Source: Paraburkholderia sp. Tr-20389
GTDB lineage: Bacteria; Pseudomonadota; Gammaproteobacteria; Burkholderiales; Burkholderiaceae
Reading direction: 5' to 3'
DNA: 64,000 bases
Assembly: GCF_017104565.1 (NCBI RefSeq)
Contig: NZ_JAAGPD010000020.1
Coordinates: forward strand, 94,972 to 158,971
Made by a program: the position numbers and the translations under genes
Part shown: positions 1 to 7,794 of the stretch, one piece after another
Layout of the letters: each line of letters opens with the position of its first letter
Position numbering within the stretch: position 1 is the first letter of the stretch
Notes under the pieces: generated by a model
The model's database searches: none
Told to the model about the DNA's origin: nothing
Seen by the model: only the letters and a program-made list of their open reading frames with translations

Positions 1-160
1 GGCTGTGTTCATGCAAACGCTCCGCACCATGCAATACAACGGCATCACCGGACATATCTCGTTCGATAAATACGGCGATCTGAATAATCCGACGTCGACG
101 CTTTATCAGGTCAAGTCGATGAAATGGCAACCGGTGACGACCATTGGTGCGGAGAAATGA
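1..160 (+). CDS. Branched-chain amino acid ABC transporter substrate-binding protein, C-terminal end only
   Basis: The window opens inside a gene whose last 53 codons read in frame 2 and stop at TGA 158-160. The fragment contains the stretch GHISFDKYGDLNNPTSTLYQ, typical of the C-terminal end of LivJ/LivK-type type I periplasmic binding proteins, where a 'G..G.i.FD..Gd......ly' block precedes the final strand. Such proteins bind leucine-type amino acids or other small polar ligands in the periplasm and feed a LivHMGF transporter. The start and most of the protein lie outside the window. A full-length relative is encoded at 62298, next to a cluster that resembles the one following here. Confidence 0.75.
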   Translation, partial: AVFMQTLRTMQYNGITGHISFDKYGDLNNPTSTLYQVKSMKWQPVTTIGAEK

Positions 161-769
161 ACGAGGTCGCGGCATATAGGCATGAATCAAGCTGCGAAGG
201 ATAAGCCCTGTTCAAAAAAGGGATCCCACACAGACCACGTCGACCTGGCAGTTGGCAAGCCGGTTTTGACCCAGAGGTTTGTGCTGTGCCCGATACCTTT
301 CGGATGCGGATGCCGAGTGCGCGTCATGACGCTTCCGAAGCAGGGGGCACGAACCTCTGGCGGCAGTCCCAAGCCCATCACGATTCGGCGTTGACAACCC
401 GTCGCGTCGCGGGACGCCGTACACAGCGAGGATGCTGACCATCGGCGTGTGACGACGACATCCACGCGATCTGCGACAGCGTCAGCTTCTACGGGTTTAC
501 ACCTGCCCATAACCAAAAGTACCGGTTCTTTCCAAAAAAATATCGTTAGTCGCGGCATTGGCGGTTCGATATCGTTTCATACATGATGCCGCGCTTCCCG
601 TGCTTTCCGATCGGGTTCCGCGATCGTTCAAATGCGGGCCACACCCGCCCATCTCTCTTCGCAAGTCGGATATGACGATGCCCGACCCGAAGGCACCGAT
701 TCATCCCGACCATGAGAACCGGCCGTCATGCCCGGTTCGACTCGAACACTGATATTCACGGAGACTAAT
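161..769. other. Long intergenic region with regulatory element
   Basis: About 600 bases without a convincing gene. Open frames here lack ribosome binding sites and family resemblance. The notable content is the conserved element at 507-580, described separately, which recurs before the oxidoreductase at 4594. Confidence 0.6.
507..580 (+). promoter_or_regulatory. Shared upstream element, copy 1 (before the aldehyde dehydrogenase)
   Basis: This stretch aligns without gaps to 4405-4478, with 51 of 74 positions identical by hand count. Identity falls in three blocks: CCATAACCARAAGT, AATATCGTTRGYCGCG and TTCGATATYGTT. The second and third contain the inverted pair AATATCG (539-545) and CGATAT (567-572), about 28 bp apart centre to centre; ATATCGTT also recurs as a direct repeat. 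The block pattern, kept while the sequence between has drifted, is what a promoter with a shared transcription factor site would look like. The regulator is not identified. The element ends about 190 bp before the ATG at 770. Confidence 0.6.
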
Positions 770-2269
770 ATGACGGATCTGCTTTCCGCGAGCGAGTATC
801 ACCGAATCGCTCACGACCTGAAGCTGCCGACCTCTGCCATCATCGATGGTAAGCCCTGTGGCGCCTTGTCAGGCGAGACGTTCACGACCACCAATCCCGC
901 GACGGGTGAGCGCCTCGCAGACCTGCCGGCCTGTTCGAAGGCAGATGTCGATGTGGCTGTCGCAAGCGCGCGCGCTGCATTCAATGACGGCCGCTGGTCG
1001 AAGCTGCATCCGGCTGAACGCAAGCAAGCCATTCTCCGTCTCGCGGATCTGATCGAGAAAAATGCGCTTGAGTTTGCGGTCATGGAAAGTCTCGACGCAG
1101 GCAAGACTATCTTCGACTGCCAGACGGTCGATGTCCCCGAAACCGTCCATGTGCTTCGCTGGCATGCCGAAGCCATCGACAAGATCTACGACCAGGTTTC
1201 CCCGGCGTCGGACAGTCACATCGCGATGATCGTGCGTGAACCCGTTGGTGTCGTGGGTCTGGTATTGCCGTGGAATTTCCCGCTGCTGATGCTGGCATGG
1301 AAGATCGGTCCGTCGCTCGCAGCGGGTTGCTCGCTCGTCGTGAAGCCCGCCGTGGAGACGTCTCTGACCACGATGCGAGTCGCCGAACTTGCGCTCGAGG
1401 CGGGCATTCCCGCGGGCGTTTTCAATGTCGTGACGGGAAGCGGCAGGGCGGTGGGCGAGTCCATTGGTCGTCATCCTGACATCGACATGGTGTCGTTCAC
1501 CGGTTCGACGGCGACTGGACGCCGATTCCTTGCTTACTCGTCGGAAAGCAATCTCAAGGAAGTCGTGCTCGAAATGGGCGGGAAGAACCCTTGCATCGTG
1601 ATGCCTGACGTAACGAATCTCGACGCGGTAGCAGGGCACATCGTCAACGGCGCGCTGTGGAACATGGGCGAGAACTGCTCGGCGATCACAAGGTTGATCG
1701 TGCATCGCGACATCAAGGCTGCGCTGCTTGACAAGATCGTGACGCTCGCTGCGGAATGGCAGGTCGGTGACCCGCTCGATCCCGCGAACCGGGTTGGACC
1801 GCTGGTTTCCAAACAGCATTACGAGAAGGTCCGTTCCTATCTCTCGGACGACATCAAGGTGCTGTTCGGCGGTCAGACTAGCGAAGGGCGCTATGTTCAC
1901 CCGACTATCATCGACGTTGAAAGCAACGACGCCAAGCCTGCGCGCGAGGAAATCTTCGGGCCCATTCTGTCGGTGATCACGGTGGATAGCCTGAAGGAAG
2001 CCATCGACGTGGCCAACGATACCGAATACGGCCTCTGTGCATCCGTGTTCGCTGGCAATGGCAAGCGGGCATTGCGCGCTGCGCGTGCGCTTCGGGCTGG
2101 CACCGTGACGGTGAACTCGTTCGGCGAAGGGGATATCACCACCCCGTTCGGCGGTTACAAGCAGTCGGGCTTCGGTGGGCGCGATAACTCCCTGCACGCG
2201 CACGACCAGTACACTCAACTCAAGACCATCTGGCTTGATCTGAACGATGACGAAGCGGATGAAGTATGA
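770..2269 (+). CDS. Aldehyde dehydrogenase, PuuC-like
   Basis: NAD(P)-dependent aldehyde dehydrogenase of 499 residues, the usual family length. The ATG at 770 is preferred over an upstream in-frame ATG at 728 because GGAG lies just before it and homology begins there. Visible motifs are the cofactor-binding PWNFPLLMLAWKIGP, the general base Glu in LEMGGKNP, the catalytic Cys in GENCSA and the C-terminal TPFGGYKQSGFGGRDNSLHA. That last block and AMIVREPVGV closely resemble PuuC, which oxidises gamma-glutamyl-aminobutyraldehyde in putrescine breakdown. It probably oxidises the aldehyde released by the amine oxidoreductase at 4594, since both carry the same upstream element. The exact substrate is not known. 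Confidence 0.9.
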   Translation: MTDLLSASEYHRIAHDLKLPTSAIIDGKPCGALSGETFTTTNPATGERLADLPACSKADVDVAVASARAAFNDGRWSKLHPAERKQAILRLADLIEKNALEFAVMESLDAGKTIFDCQTVDVPETVHVLRWHAEAIDKIYDQVSPASDSHIAMIVREPVGVVGLVLPWNFPLLMLAWKIGPSLAAGCSLVVKPAVETSLTTMRVAELALEAGIPAGVFNVVTGSGRAVGESIGRHPDIDMVSFTGSTATGRRFLAYSSESNLKEVVLEMGGKNPCIVMPDVTNLDAVAGHIVNGALWNMGENCSAITRLIVHRDIKAALLDKIVTLAAEWQVGDPLDPANRVGPLVSKQHYEKVRSYLSDDIKVLFGGQTSEGRYVHPTIIDVESNDAKPAREEIFGPILSVITVDSLKEAIDVANDTEYGLCASVFAGNGKRALRAARALRAGTVTVNSFGEGDITTPFGGYKQSGFGGRDNSLHAHDQYTQLKTIWLDLNDDEADEV

Positions 2270-2761
2270 GTACGTGAAAGAGATTCTTCTCTCACCGGTT
2301 ATGCACGGGTATGCCCGTCAGGCTGCAAGCCAGCGACACGTCGCAAACGTTCTAGCCGACTGATCTCTGTCTGACTTCAAATAGCGGTACGGGACTAACG
2401 TCCCGTCCGATCATGAACGAGCGGTGCAGTGGAACAGACTGCATCGCAATCAACTGCCAAAGACTTCTTTCGTTCGTACGCAATCTGACTTCGACATGGG
2501 GCGAACCGATTGCTCGCGTCGGGTCGCCGAATGTCGGCATATCGAAACGAATGGAATGGAATCCATACTGATTTGATGCTGTCTGTCTGCGGACAAAAAA
2601 CCATTGCTTCGCGCATTGTGAATCGAATAGAGCCCATTGCCTCGCCGAGATGATCGTGGGAGACAAAAAGGCCTTGCGTAGAGACCGTTCAGCGCTGCAG
2701 TAAGAGCGCACGGGCTGAGCATCCTCAGGTGCCGGCTGAATGAAAAATTGGAGGAGCTACT
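2270..2761. other. Intergenic region with a perfect hairpin
   Basis: No gene is apparent here. A perfect 7-bp stem, ACGGGAC, four-base loop, GTCCCGT, lies at 2389-2406, about 120 bases after the dehydrogenase stop. No run of T follows, so it could be a weak terminator or an operator. The rest holds the 5' leader of the MFS gene. Confidence 0.5.
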
Positions 2762-4123
2762 ATGTCATCGAACAGCAGAACCTTGAGCGCCATCGGCGAA
2801 ATCTCTCGAACAGAGACGTCCGTCGCATTCAAGCGACGTTTCATGAAAAGGCTGATTTTCGTCCTGTTGGGCGGAACGTTTCTCGACGGCTACATTCTGG
2901 GGATTGTCGGACCCGTGAGCGCCAGGTTGACTGCCGACCTTCACATTTCGGCGTTCTGGGAGGGGCTGATTGCCGCGGGCGCGTTGTTCGGCATTCTGTT
3001 CGGATCGCCGCTGGGCGGATGGGCATCCGACAAGTACGGTCGGAAGCCGCTGTTCATGGTGGATATGCTCGTGTTCGTGATTGCGTCGGCGGCACAGTTT
3101 TTCGTCGACTCACCCCTGCAGTTGTTCGTCGTACGTCTGTTAATGGGTGTCGCAATCGGGGTGGAGTATTCAGTCGGCTGGCCGCTCATGGCGGAGTTTG
3201 CCCCCGCCCGGCTACGAGGCATGCTCATGGGCGCGCTCACGATGACCTGGTATGGGGGATTCATGGTCGCCTTCATGGTGGGATACGTGTTGGACCAGTC
3301 GACACACCTGGACTGGCACGTCATCATCGGTTCGAGCACGTTTATCGCGCTGATCGTAGCGGTTGCACGGTTCGGCCTGCCCGAATCGCCACGCTGGCTG
3401 TGGAGGCAGAAACGCACGACCGAGGCACGCGCGATTGCCCGACGGTTCATAGAGAATGCCGAAGATAGAGCCGACATCGAGCACGAGCACACCCCGACGG
3501 GTGACGTGGGGCTTGGTACGCTTTTCTCCCGTAGGTACTGGCGTGCCACGTTGTTCATGTCCGGTTTCTGGTTCTGCGCCGTCACACCGTATTTCGCCAT
3601 CGGCACCTTTGCGGACAGCGTGCTGCAGAAATACGGCCTGAGCGGCGGATTGGCCGGTGGCATCGGACTCTCTGCACTCGCATTGGCCGGCGTTGCGATT
3701 ACGGTCCTGCTGATCGAGAAGGTAGGCCGTCGTACGCTGACCGTGCCGCCGCAGTGGCTGTGCACCGTGGTCCTCGCTGCCATTGCCCTGTGGTCGAGCG
3801 CGCCGCCCGCCGCCGTGCTGGCATTGTTCCTGATCTTCTCGTTCTTCAACGCCGGCTATAACACGCGGACGAGCGTCTATCCGGGCGAGGTCTTCCCAAC
3901 GGAAGCGCGAGGCATCGGGACGGGCTTCGCGGCCGCCGTCAGTCGCGTCGGAGCGGGTCTTGGGACGTTCCTTCTGCCGTGGTCGATGAGCCACATCGGC
4001 GCGTCTGGAACCATGCTGATCGCCGCCGGCATCGCCGGTCTTGGGGCAGCATTGTCGCAATGGCTCGCACCGGAAACCAAAGGCAAGAGCCTTTCAGAGA
4101 CGGCCGCTGGTTATACTCATTAG
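2762..4123 (+). CDS. MFS transporter, metabolite/sugar porter-like
   Basis: A 453-residue membrane protein with the twelve hydrophobic segments expected of the major facilitator superfamily. The loop motif GGWASDKYGRKP near residue 85 is the classic motif A between helices 2 and 3, and PESPRWL after helix 6 is typical of the sugar porter and metabolite:H+ symporter groups. GGAGGAGC just before the ATG supports this start. The N-terminal 35 residues are soluble. It sits between an aldehyde dehydrogenase and an amine oxidoreductase, so it probably imports the substrate of that pathway; the ligand cannot be read from the sequence. Confidence 0.85.
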   Translation: MSSNSRTLSAIGEISRTETSVAFKRRFMKRLIFVLLGGTFLDGYILGIVGPVSARLTADLHISAFWEGLIAAGALFGILFGSPLGGWASDKYGRKPLFMVDMLVFVIASAAQFFVDSPLQLFVVRLLMGVAIGVEYSVGWPLMAEFAPARLRGMLMGALTMTWYGGFMVAFMVGYVLDQSTHLDWHVIIGSSTFIALIVAVARFGLPESPRWLWRQKRTTEARAIARRFIENAEDRADIEHEHTPTGDVGLGTLFSRRYWRATLFMSGFWFCAVTPYFAIGTFADSVLQKYGLSGGLAGGIGLSALALAGVAITVLLIEKVGRRTLTVPPQWLCTVVLAAIALWSSAPPAAVLALFLIFSFFNAGYNTRTSVYPGEVFPTEARGIGTGFAAAVSRVGAGLGTFLLPWSMSHIGASGTMLIAAGIAGLGAALSQWLAPETKGKSLSETAAGYTH

Positions 4124-4174
4124 CTCGCGCTTGACGCCGGCGATGACCCAGTTGAACTTTCAAAGGAGCGGCAA

Positions 4175-4360
4175 TTGCAACGCGAACACAGCATCGATAC
4201 GAGGGGTCAGGCTTCTTCCAGTCGTGACCGGCGAGCCGAACATATCCTCAAGGCGGGCGAGACCGCTCGCAACTGGCCTTGGGCGGATGTCGGCAGGCAC
4301 TACGACTGGATGGATTGCCACTTACCGTTCGAAGAAGGTCTGACCCTGAACGAAATCTGA
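4175..4360 (+). CDS. Small protein with a TTG start, unknown
   Basis: An open frame of 61 codons starting with TTG at 4175, seven bases after a strong AAAGGAG. It lies 51 bases after the MFS gene on the same strand. The product is hydrophilic, with RNWPWADVGRHYDWMDCHLP in the middle, rich in Trp, Asp and His. I recognise no family. An overlapping frame starts at ATG 4143 and lacks a comparable ribosome site. It may be a genuine small operon gene or a remnant of a larger enzyme. Confidence 0.4.
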   Translation: MQREHSIDTRGQASSSRDRRAEHILKAGETARNWPWADVGRHYDWMDCHLPFEEGLTLNEI

Positions 4361-4404
4361 GGGCTGTGCGGATGGTGGCGAAGGCCACGACGCCATCATC
4401 TCTT

Positions 4405-4478
4405 CCATAACCAGAAGTCGCGCTACGCTCCAACAAAATATCGTTGGCCGCGTAGAGTTCATTTCGATATTGTTGTGT
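4405..4478 (+). promoter_or_regulatory. Shared upstream element, copy 2 (before the FAD oxidoreductase)
   Basis: Gap-free partner of the element at 507-580. The blocks CCATAACCAGAAGT, AATATCGTTGGCCGCG and TTCGATATTGTT are conserved at identical spacing. The inverted pair AATATCG (4437-4443) and CGATATT (4465-4471) is perfect in this copy. It ends about 120 bp before the ATG at 4594. A shared regulator of both genes is inferred. Confidence 0.6.
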
Positions 4479-4593
4479 CCATACTTCTCCAGACAGCGAC
4501 GCCGCTTATCTGGAGAAGATAGCCTTCGACGAGCCGATTCTGGAGACAAGGTTTGTCGTTCTGGATGCTTTAAAAACAGTAGAAGAGCGCGAA

Positions 4594-5919
4594 ATGGGAA
4601 TGCAGAAGGTCACTTCAACGCCTGCGGATGATTCCGCGTGTGGCTGGTATCACCTTAGCCCGCCCCGCGAACCACGGCCGTCGCACTCCGGGAAAAAGAA
4701 TGCTCGCTGGACGGTCGTTGGTGCCGGCTACACCGGCCTGGCCGCCGCTCGACAGCTTGCTCTGAATTTCCCTGACCAAGAGATCGTTCTCGTGGAAGCG
4801 CAGGAAGTAGGCTTCGGCACTGCCGGGCGAAATGCGGGCTTCGCAATCGATCTCCCGCACGACATCGGCGCCGACGACTATATCGGGGACATCGAGACGG
4901 CGAAGGCGACACTCCAGTTGAATCTTCTGGGGCAGTCCGTTCTCCGTAATATCGTTGAAAAGTACGGTATCGACTGTGCGATGCGTTCGTCCGGAAAGTA
5001 TCAAGCGGCAGTCGAAAGCCGGGGGCTCGCCGCGCTCGATGCCTATCGTCGCGGTCTCGACAAGCTCGGTCAGCAATACGAGATGATCGAAGGACGTGAC
5101 TTGCCTGGGCATATCGGCACGCACTTCTACAAACGCGCCCTTTACACGCCGGGAACGATCCTCGTGCAGCCATCCGCGCTTGTCAAAGGTCTTGCTGACA
5201 GTTTGCCGGCCAACGTGACGCTGTACGAACGCACTCCGATTACGGAAGTGGAGTACGGTGAAAAGGTCGTGTTAGGACATGCCCAAGGGCAGATAGTCAC
5301 CGATAAACTCATCCTGGCTAACAACGCATTCGGCATGAGGTTCGGATTCCTCAGACGTTCCATGCTGCCGGTTTTCCTGTACGCAAGCCTCAGCAGACCA
5401 TTGTCGGCGCAGGAGCAAGAGGCTTTAGGCGGCAAAGACTTCTGGGGCGTCATTCCTGCGGACCCGTTCGGAAGCACGGTGCGGCGCACGCATGACAATC
5501 GGATTCTGATCCGCAACAGCTTTAGCTTCAATCCAGATGGACGCCCGAAGCAACAGTACCTGGCGCGGATGGCGAAGCGGCATGAATTGTCCTTCCAGCG
5601 AAGATTTCCGATGCTGCCCGATGTCGGCTTCGACTACACCTGGAGCGGATCCCTGGCGCTTTCGCAAAACCACGAGGGCTTCTTTGGTCAGCTCGGCCCC
5701 AACGTGTACGGGGCGCTGTGCTGCAACGGTCTGGGGATCACGCGAGGGACGGTGACGGGAACGCTGCTCGCCGACTGGATTGCCGGAAAGCGCAATGCGC
5801 TCATCGAGCATCTGTTGAGATCGCCGGGACCAAAGGCCGCTCCGCCGGAACCATTCCTTTCGCTGGGCGTGAACGCAACGTTATGGTGGGGGCAGCAAAT
5901 GGCCGGTCTTGAGAGTTGA
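4594..5919 (+). CDS. FAD-dependent amine oxidoreductase, PuuB-like (DAO family)
   Basis: A 441-residue flavoprotein of the D-amino acid oxidase (DAO) fold. The dinucleotide-binding start VVGAGYTGLAAARQLAL lies after about 40 residues of N-terminal extension and is followed by VEAQEVGFGTAGRNAGFA, the motif seen in gamma-glutamylputrescine oxidases and related amine oxidases. The C-terminal GALCCNGLGITRGT matches the second FAD-contact region. It should oxidise a primary or secondary amine to an imine or aldehyde, with the PuuC-like dehydrogenase at 770 as the natural partner. It resembles the protein at 60414 but is not close enough to be a recent copy. The substrate is unassigned. Confidence 0.85.
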   Translation: MGMQKVTSTPADDSACGWYHLSPPREPRPSHSGKKNARWTVVGAGYTGLAAARQLALNFPDQEIVLVEAQEVGFGTAGRNAGFAIDLPHDIGADDYIGDIETAKATLQLNLLGQSVLRNIVEKYGIDCAMRSSGKYQAAVESRGLAALDAYRRGLDKLGQQYEMIEGRDLPGHIGTHFYKRALYTPGTILVQPSALVKGLADSLPANVTLYERTPITEVEYGEKVVLGHAQGQIVTDKLILANNAFGMRFGFLRRSMLPVFLYASLSRPLSAQEQEALGGKDFWGVIPADPFGSTVRRTHDNRILIRNSFSFNPDGRPKQQYLARMAKRHELSFQRRFPMLPDVGFDYTWSGSLALSQNHEGFFGQLGPNVYGALCCNGLGITRGTVTGTLLADWIAGKRNALIEHLLRSPGPKAAPPEPFLSLGVNATLWWGQQMAGLES

Positions 5920-5991
5920 GCGTGGTTTCTGTCAGCGACTGACGAACCGCAACGAGAAGCGCACTTATCCTTTTTTAGCAGAGGCAGGAAC

Positions 5992-6897
5992 ATGAAATTC
6001 GAAGGCATTTACACCCCCGCGATCACGCCCTTGTCGAGCGACGGAAGCATCGACAAGGCAGCGTTTGCTGAGGTCATCGAGCATCTGATTGGTTCGAAGG
6101 TGCATGGCATCATCATCGGCGGATCCACCGGCGAATACTATTCGCATACGCCTCAGGAGCGATTCGAGTTGGCATCGCATGCCAGGGAAATCATCGGTTC
6201 ACGGCTGCCGCTGATTATCGGAACGGGCGCAGTCCGCACGGAAGACTCGGTCGAGTACGCAAAGGCGGCGAAGTCGATCGGGGCAGATGCGATTCTGGTC
6301 AGTTCGCCCCCTTACGCGCTGCCGACCGAGGAAGAGAATGCAATCCACGCGCTTGCGGTCGATCAGGCAGCCGGTCTGCCCGTCATGCTCTACAACTATC
6401 CCGGACGCACGAATGCGCTGATGGGGCGAAAGTTCTTTGAAACGGTCGTTTCGAAATCGAAGAACTTTATTGCGATCAAGGAGAGCTCGGGCAGTACGGG
6501 CCAGTTACACATGCTCGCGCGATACTTTCCTGGCATCAATCTCTCTTGCGGCTGGGACGATCAGGCACTCGAGTTTTTTGCGTGGGGCGCACGCAGCTGG
6601 GTATGCGCAGGCTCCAACTTCCTGCCAGACGAACATATCGCGCTGTACGAAGCGTGCGTCGTCAAGAAGGATTTCGACAAGGGCCGCCGGATCATGTCTG
6701 CGATGATGCCGTTGATGGACTTCCTCGAGGACGCCGGCAAGTTCGTTCAATCGATCAAGCAAGGATGCGAATTTGCGGGGCTGCGTACTGGCGGCTTGCG
6801 AACACCGTTGCAGCCTCTCGACGACGAGCAAAAGCAGACGCTGCAGCGGATCGTAACCGCGCTCAAAGAAGAGGTAAAAGCGGTCACTGCTGCATAG
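5992..6897 (+). CDS. DapA/NAL-family lyase (dihydrodipicolinate synthase-like)
   Basis: A 301-residue class I aldolase-type TIM barrel. Visible are GGSTGEYYSHT near residue 45, YNYPGRTNALM with the conserved Tyr near 133, and IAIKESSG with the Schiff-base Lys near 162. The family covers DapA, N-acetylneuraminate lyase, keto-deoxy sugar acid dehydratases and the deaminase of hydroxyproline breakdown. The phosphate-binding GTGEG-type loop of true DapA is altered to GGSTGEYYSH, so a catabolic role is likelier than lysine synthesis. It follows the oxidoreductase by 72 bases, with AGGA before the ATG. The substrate is unknown. Confidence 0.85.
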   Translation: MKFEGIYTPAITPLSSDGSIDKAAFAEVIEHLIGSKVHGIIIGGSTGEYYSHTPQERFELASHAREIIGSRLPLIIGTGAVRTEDSVEYAKAAKSIGADAILVSSPPYALPTEEENAIHALAVDQAAGLPVMLYNYPGRTNALMGRKFFETVVSKSKNFIAIKESSGSTGQLHMLARYFPGINLSCGWDDQALEFFAWGARSWVCAGSNFLPDEHIALYEACVVKKDFDKGRRIMSAMMPLMDFLEDAGKFVQSIKQGCEFAGLRTGGLRTPLQPLDDEQKQTLQRIVTALKEEVKAVTAA

Positions 6898-6918
6898 TTT
6901 TGCCGGTTGTAGAAAGAA

Positions 6919-6978
6919 TGACTCTGCGCTAGAAAGCCACCATCTAATTTTCGGCGATTTAGAACTGGCGCAGAGTCA
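6919..6978. repeat. Perfect 11-bp inverted repeat spanning 60 bp
   Basis: TGACTCTGCGC (6919-6929) pairs exactly with GCGCAGAGTCA (6968-6978) across a 38-base AT-rich loop. It lies 21 bases after the lyase stop. It could act as a terminator stem, be an operator pair, or be the remains of a tiny inverted-repeat element. No T-run follows directly. Confidence 0.55.
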
Positions 6979-7138
6979 CTTACGATGCTTAGCCCACTCG
7001 TTGCTTCTGAAGATATCGTCACAGTTGCGCATGCCGCTCGGTGTCGAAAATAGATGAGTCGGTGTCGGAAACATACTAGCCCCAGTAACGCGATTGAACT
7101 AAGGTGATGGACCGATTATTCAATCGTTTGGAGCCGAC

Positions 7139-7483
7139 ATGTCCGATTTCATAACCGTTTTGCGCGAAACCTGCCCGATTCCCGTCCTTGACGCCACCAA
7201 GTGGAAGCGTATCGGAGGCGATCCTCACACCGTGAACCTCAACGCTTACCTCTCCAAGGACGGCAGCAAGATCATGGGCACCTGGATCTGCACGCCAGGC
7301 AAGTTCGAGGTGAACTACGAGAAATGGGAGTTCTGCCATTTCCTCGACGGCTACTGCATTATCACGCCGGAAGGCGAGGAGGCGGTGCACCTGAAGGCCG
7401 GCGACGTGTTCGTGATTGAACCCGGCATGAAAGGGACTTGGGAGGTGGTGGAGACGGTGCGCAAGTACTTCGTCTTCGCCTGA
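7139..7483 (+). CDS. Cupin protein, DUF861/EutQ-like
   Basis: A 114-residue single-domain cupin. Motifs WEFCHFLDGYCIITPEG and VHLKAGDVFVIEPGMKGTWE are the paired strands of the DUF861 group that includes EutQ-like and ureidoglycine aminohydrolase-type cupins. The glycines and prolines of the barrel are kept, but the metal-binding His cluster of catalytic cupins is reduced, so catalysis is uncertain. GGAG precedes the ATG. Small DUF861 cupins commonly accompany PuuB-like amine oxidases, and the window repeats that pairing at 60414/61811. A sensor or accessory function in amine catabolism is inferred. Confidence 0.8.
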   Translation: MSDFITVLRETCPIPVLDATKWKRIGGDPHTVNLNAYLSKDGSKIMGTWICTPGKFEVNYEKWEFCHFLDGYCIITPEGEEAVHLKAGDVFVIEPGMKGTWEVVETVRKYFVFA

Positions 7484-7794
7484 GCAGACCTTTAGATTCG
7501 ACTGGCGTATATCGTTGTCTGGATATGCTGCCGGTTCGGGGCCTATCTCATCCTGGCCCCGGCATGTCGCTGGGCGGTTTCGTCTGCGGACGGCAAACGC
7601 GTCCCTATCCCGCCCCTGGCGAAAGGGCGACATTGGTGGCCGCTCCCACTGGGCGGCCTCTCCAGTTGCGACGGCATACAGGCGGGTGTTGCCTCATTCC
7701 TCCTGCTGTCCGCACTTGACGTACCCCTGGCGCTATCCTCGCCAATTATCTGGAACCGAAGCACTGGAACCGACGACTCGTCCAGGGGCGGCAC
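7484..7794. other. Convergent intergenic region
   Basis: Roughly 310 bases between the cupin stop and the permease stop on the other strand. I see no gene, and no strong hairpin followed by a T-run. Open frames here lack start signals. Confidence 0.5.

Noticed and set aside
869-2218. Minus-strand open frame of 449 codons opposite the aldehyde dehydrogenase
   Set aside because: Mirror of a well-supported gene in high-GC DNA; no start signal and no recognisable motif.
770-6897. Hydroxyproline degradation cluster
   Set aside because: A DapA-family enzyme, a flavoprotein and an aldehyde dehydrogenase would fit, but the flavoprotein and dehydrogenase look like PuuB and PuuC and no proline-racemase-like epimerase is present.
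7010-7050. Third copy of the shared upstream element before the cupin
   Set aside because: GATATCGTC and TGTCGAAAA are present but block order and spacing do not match the two good copies.
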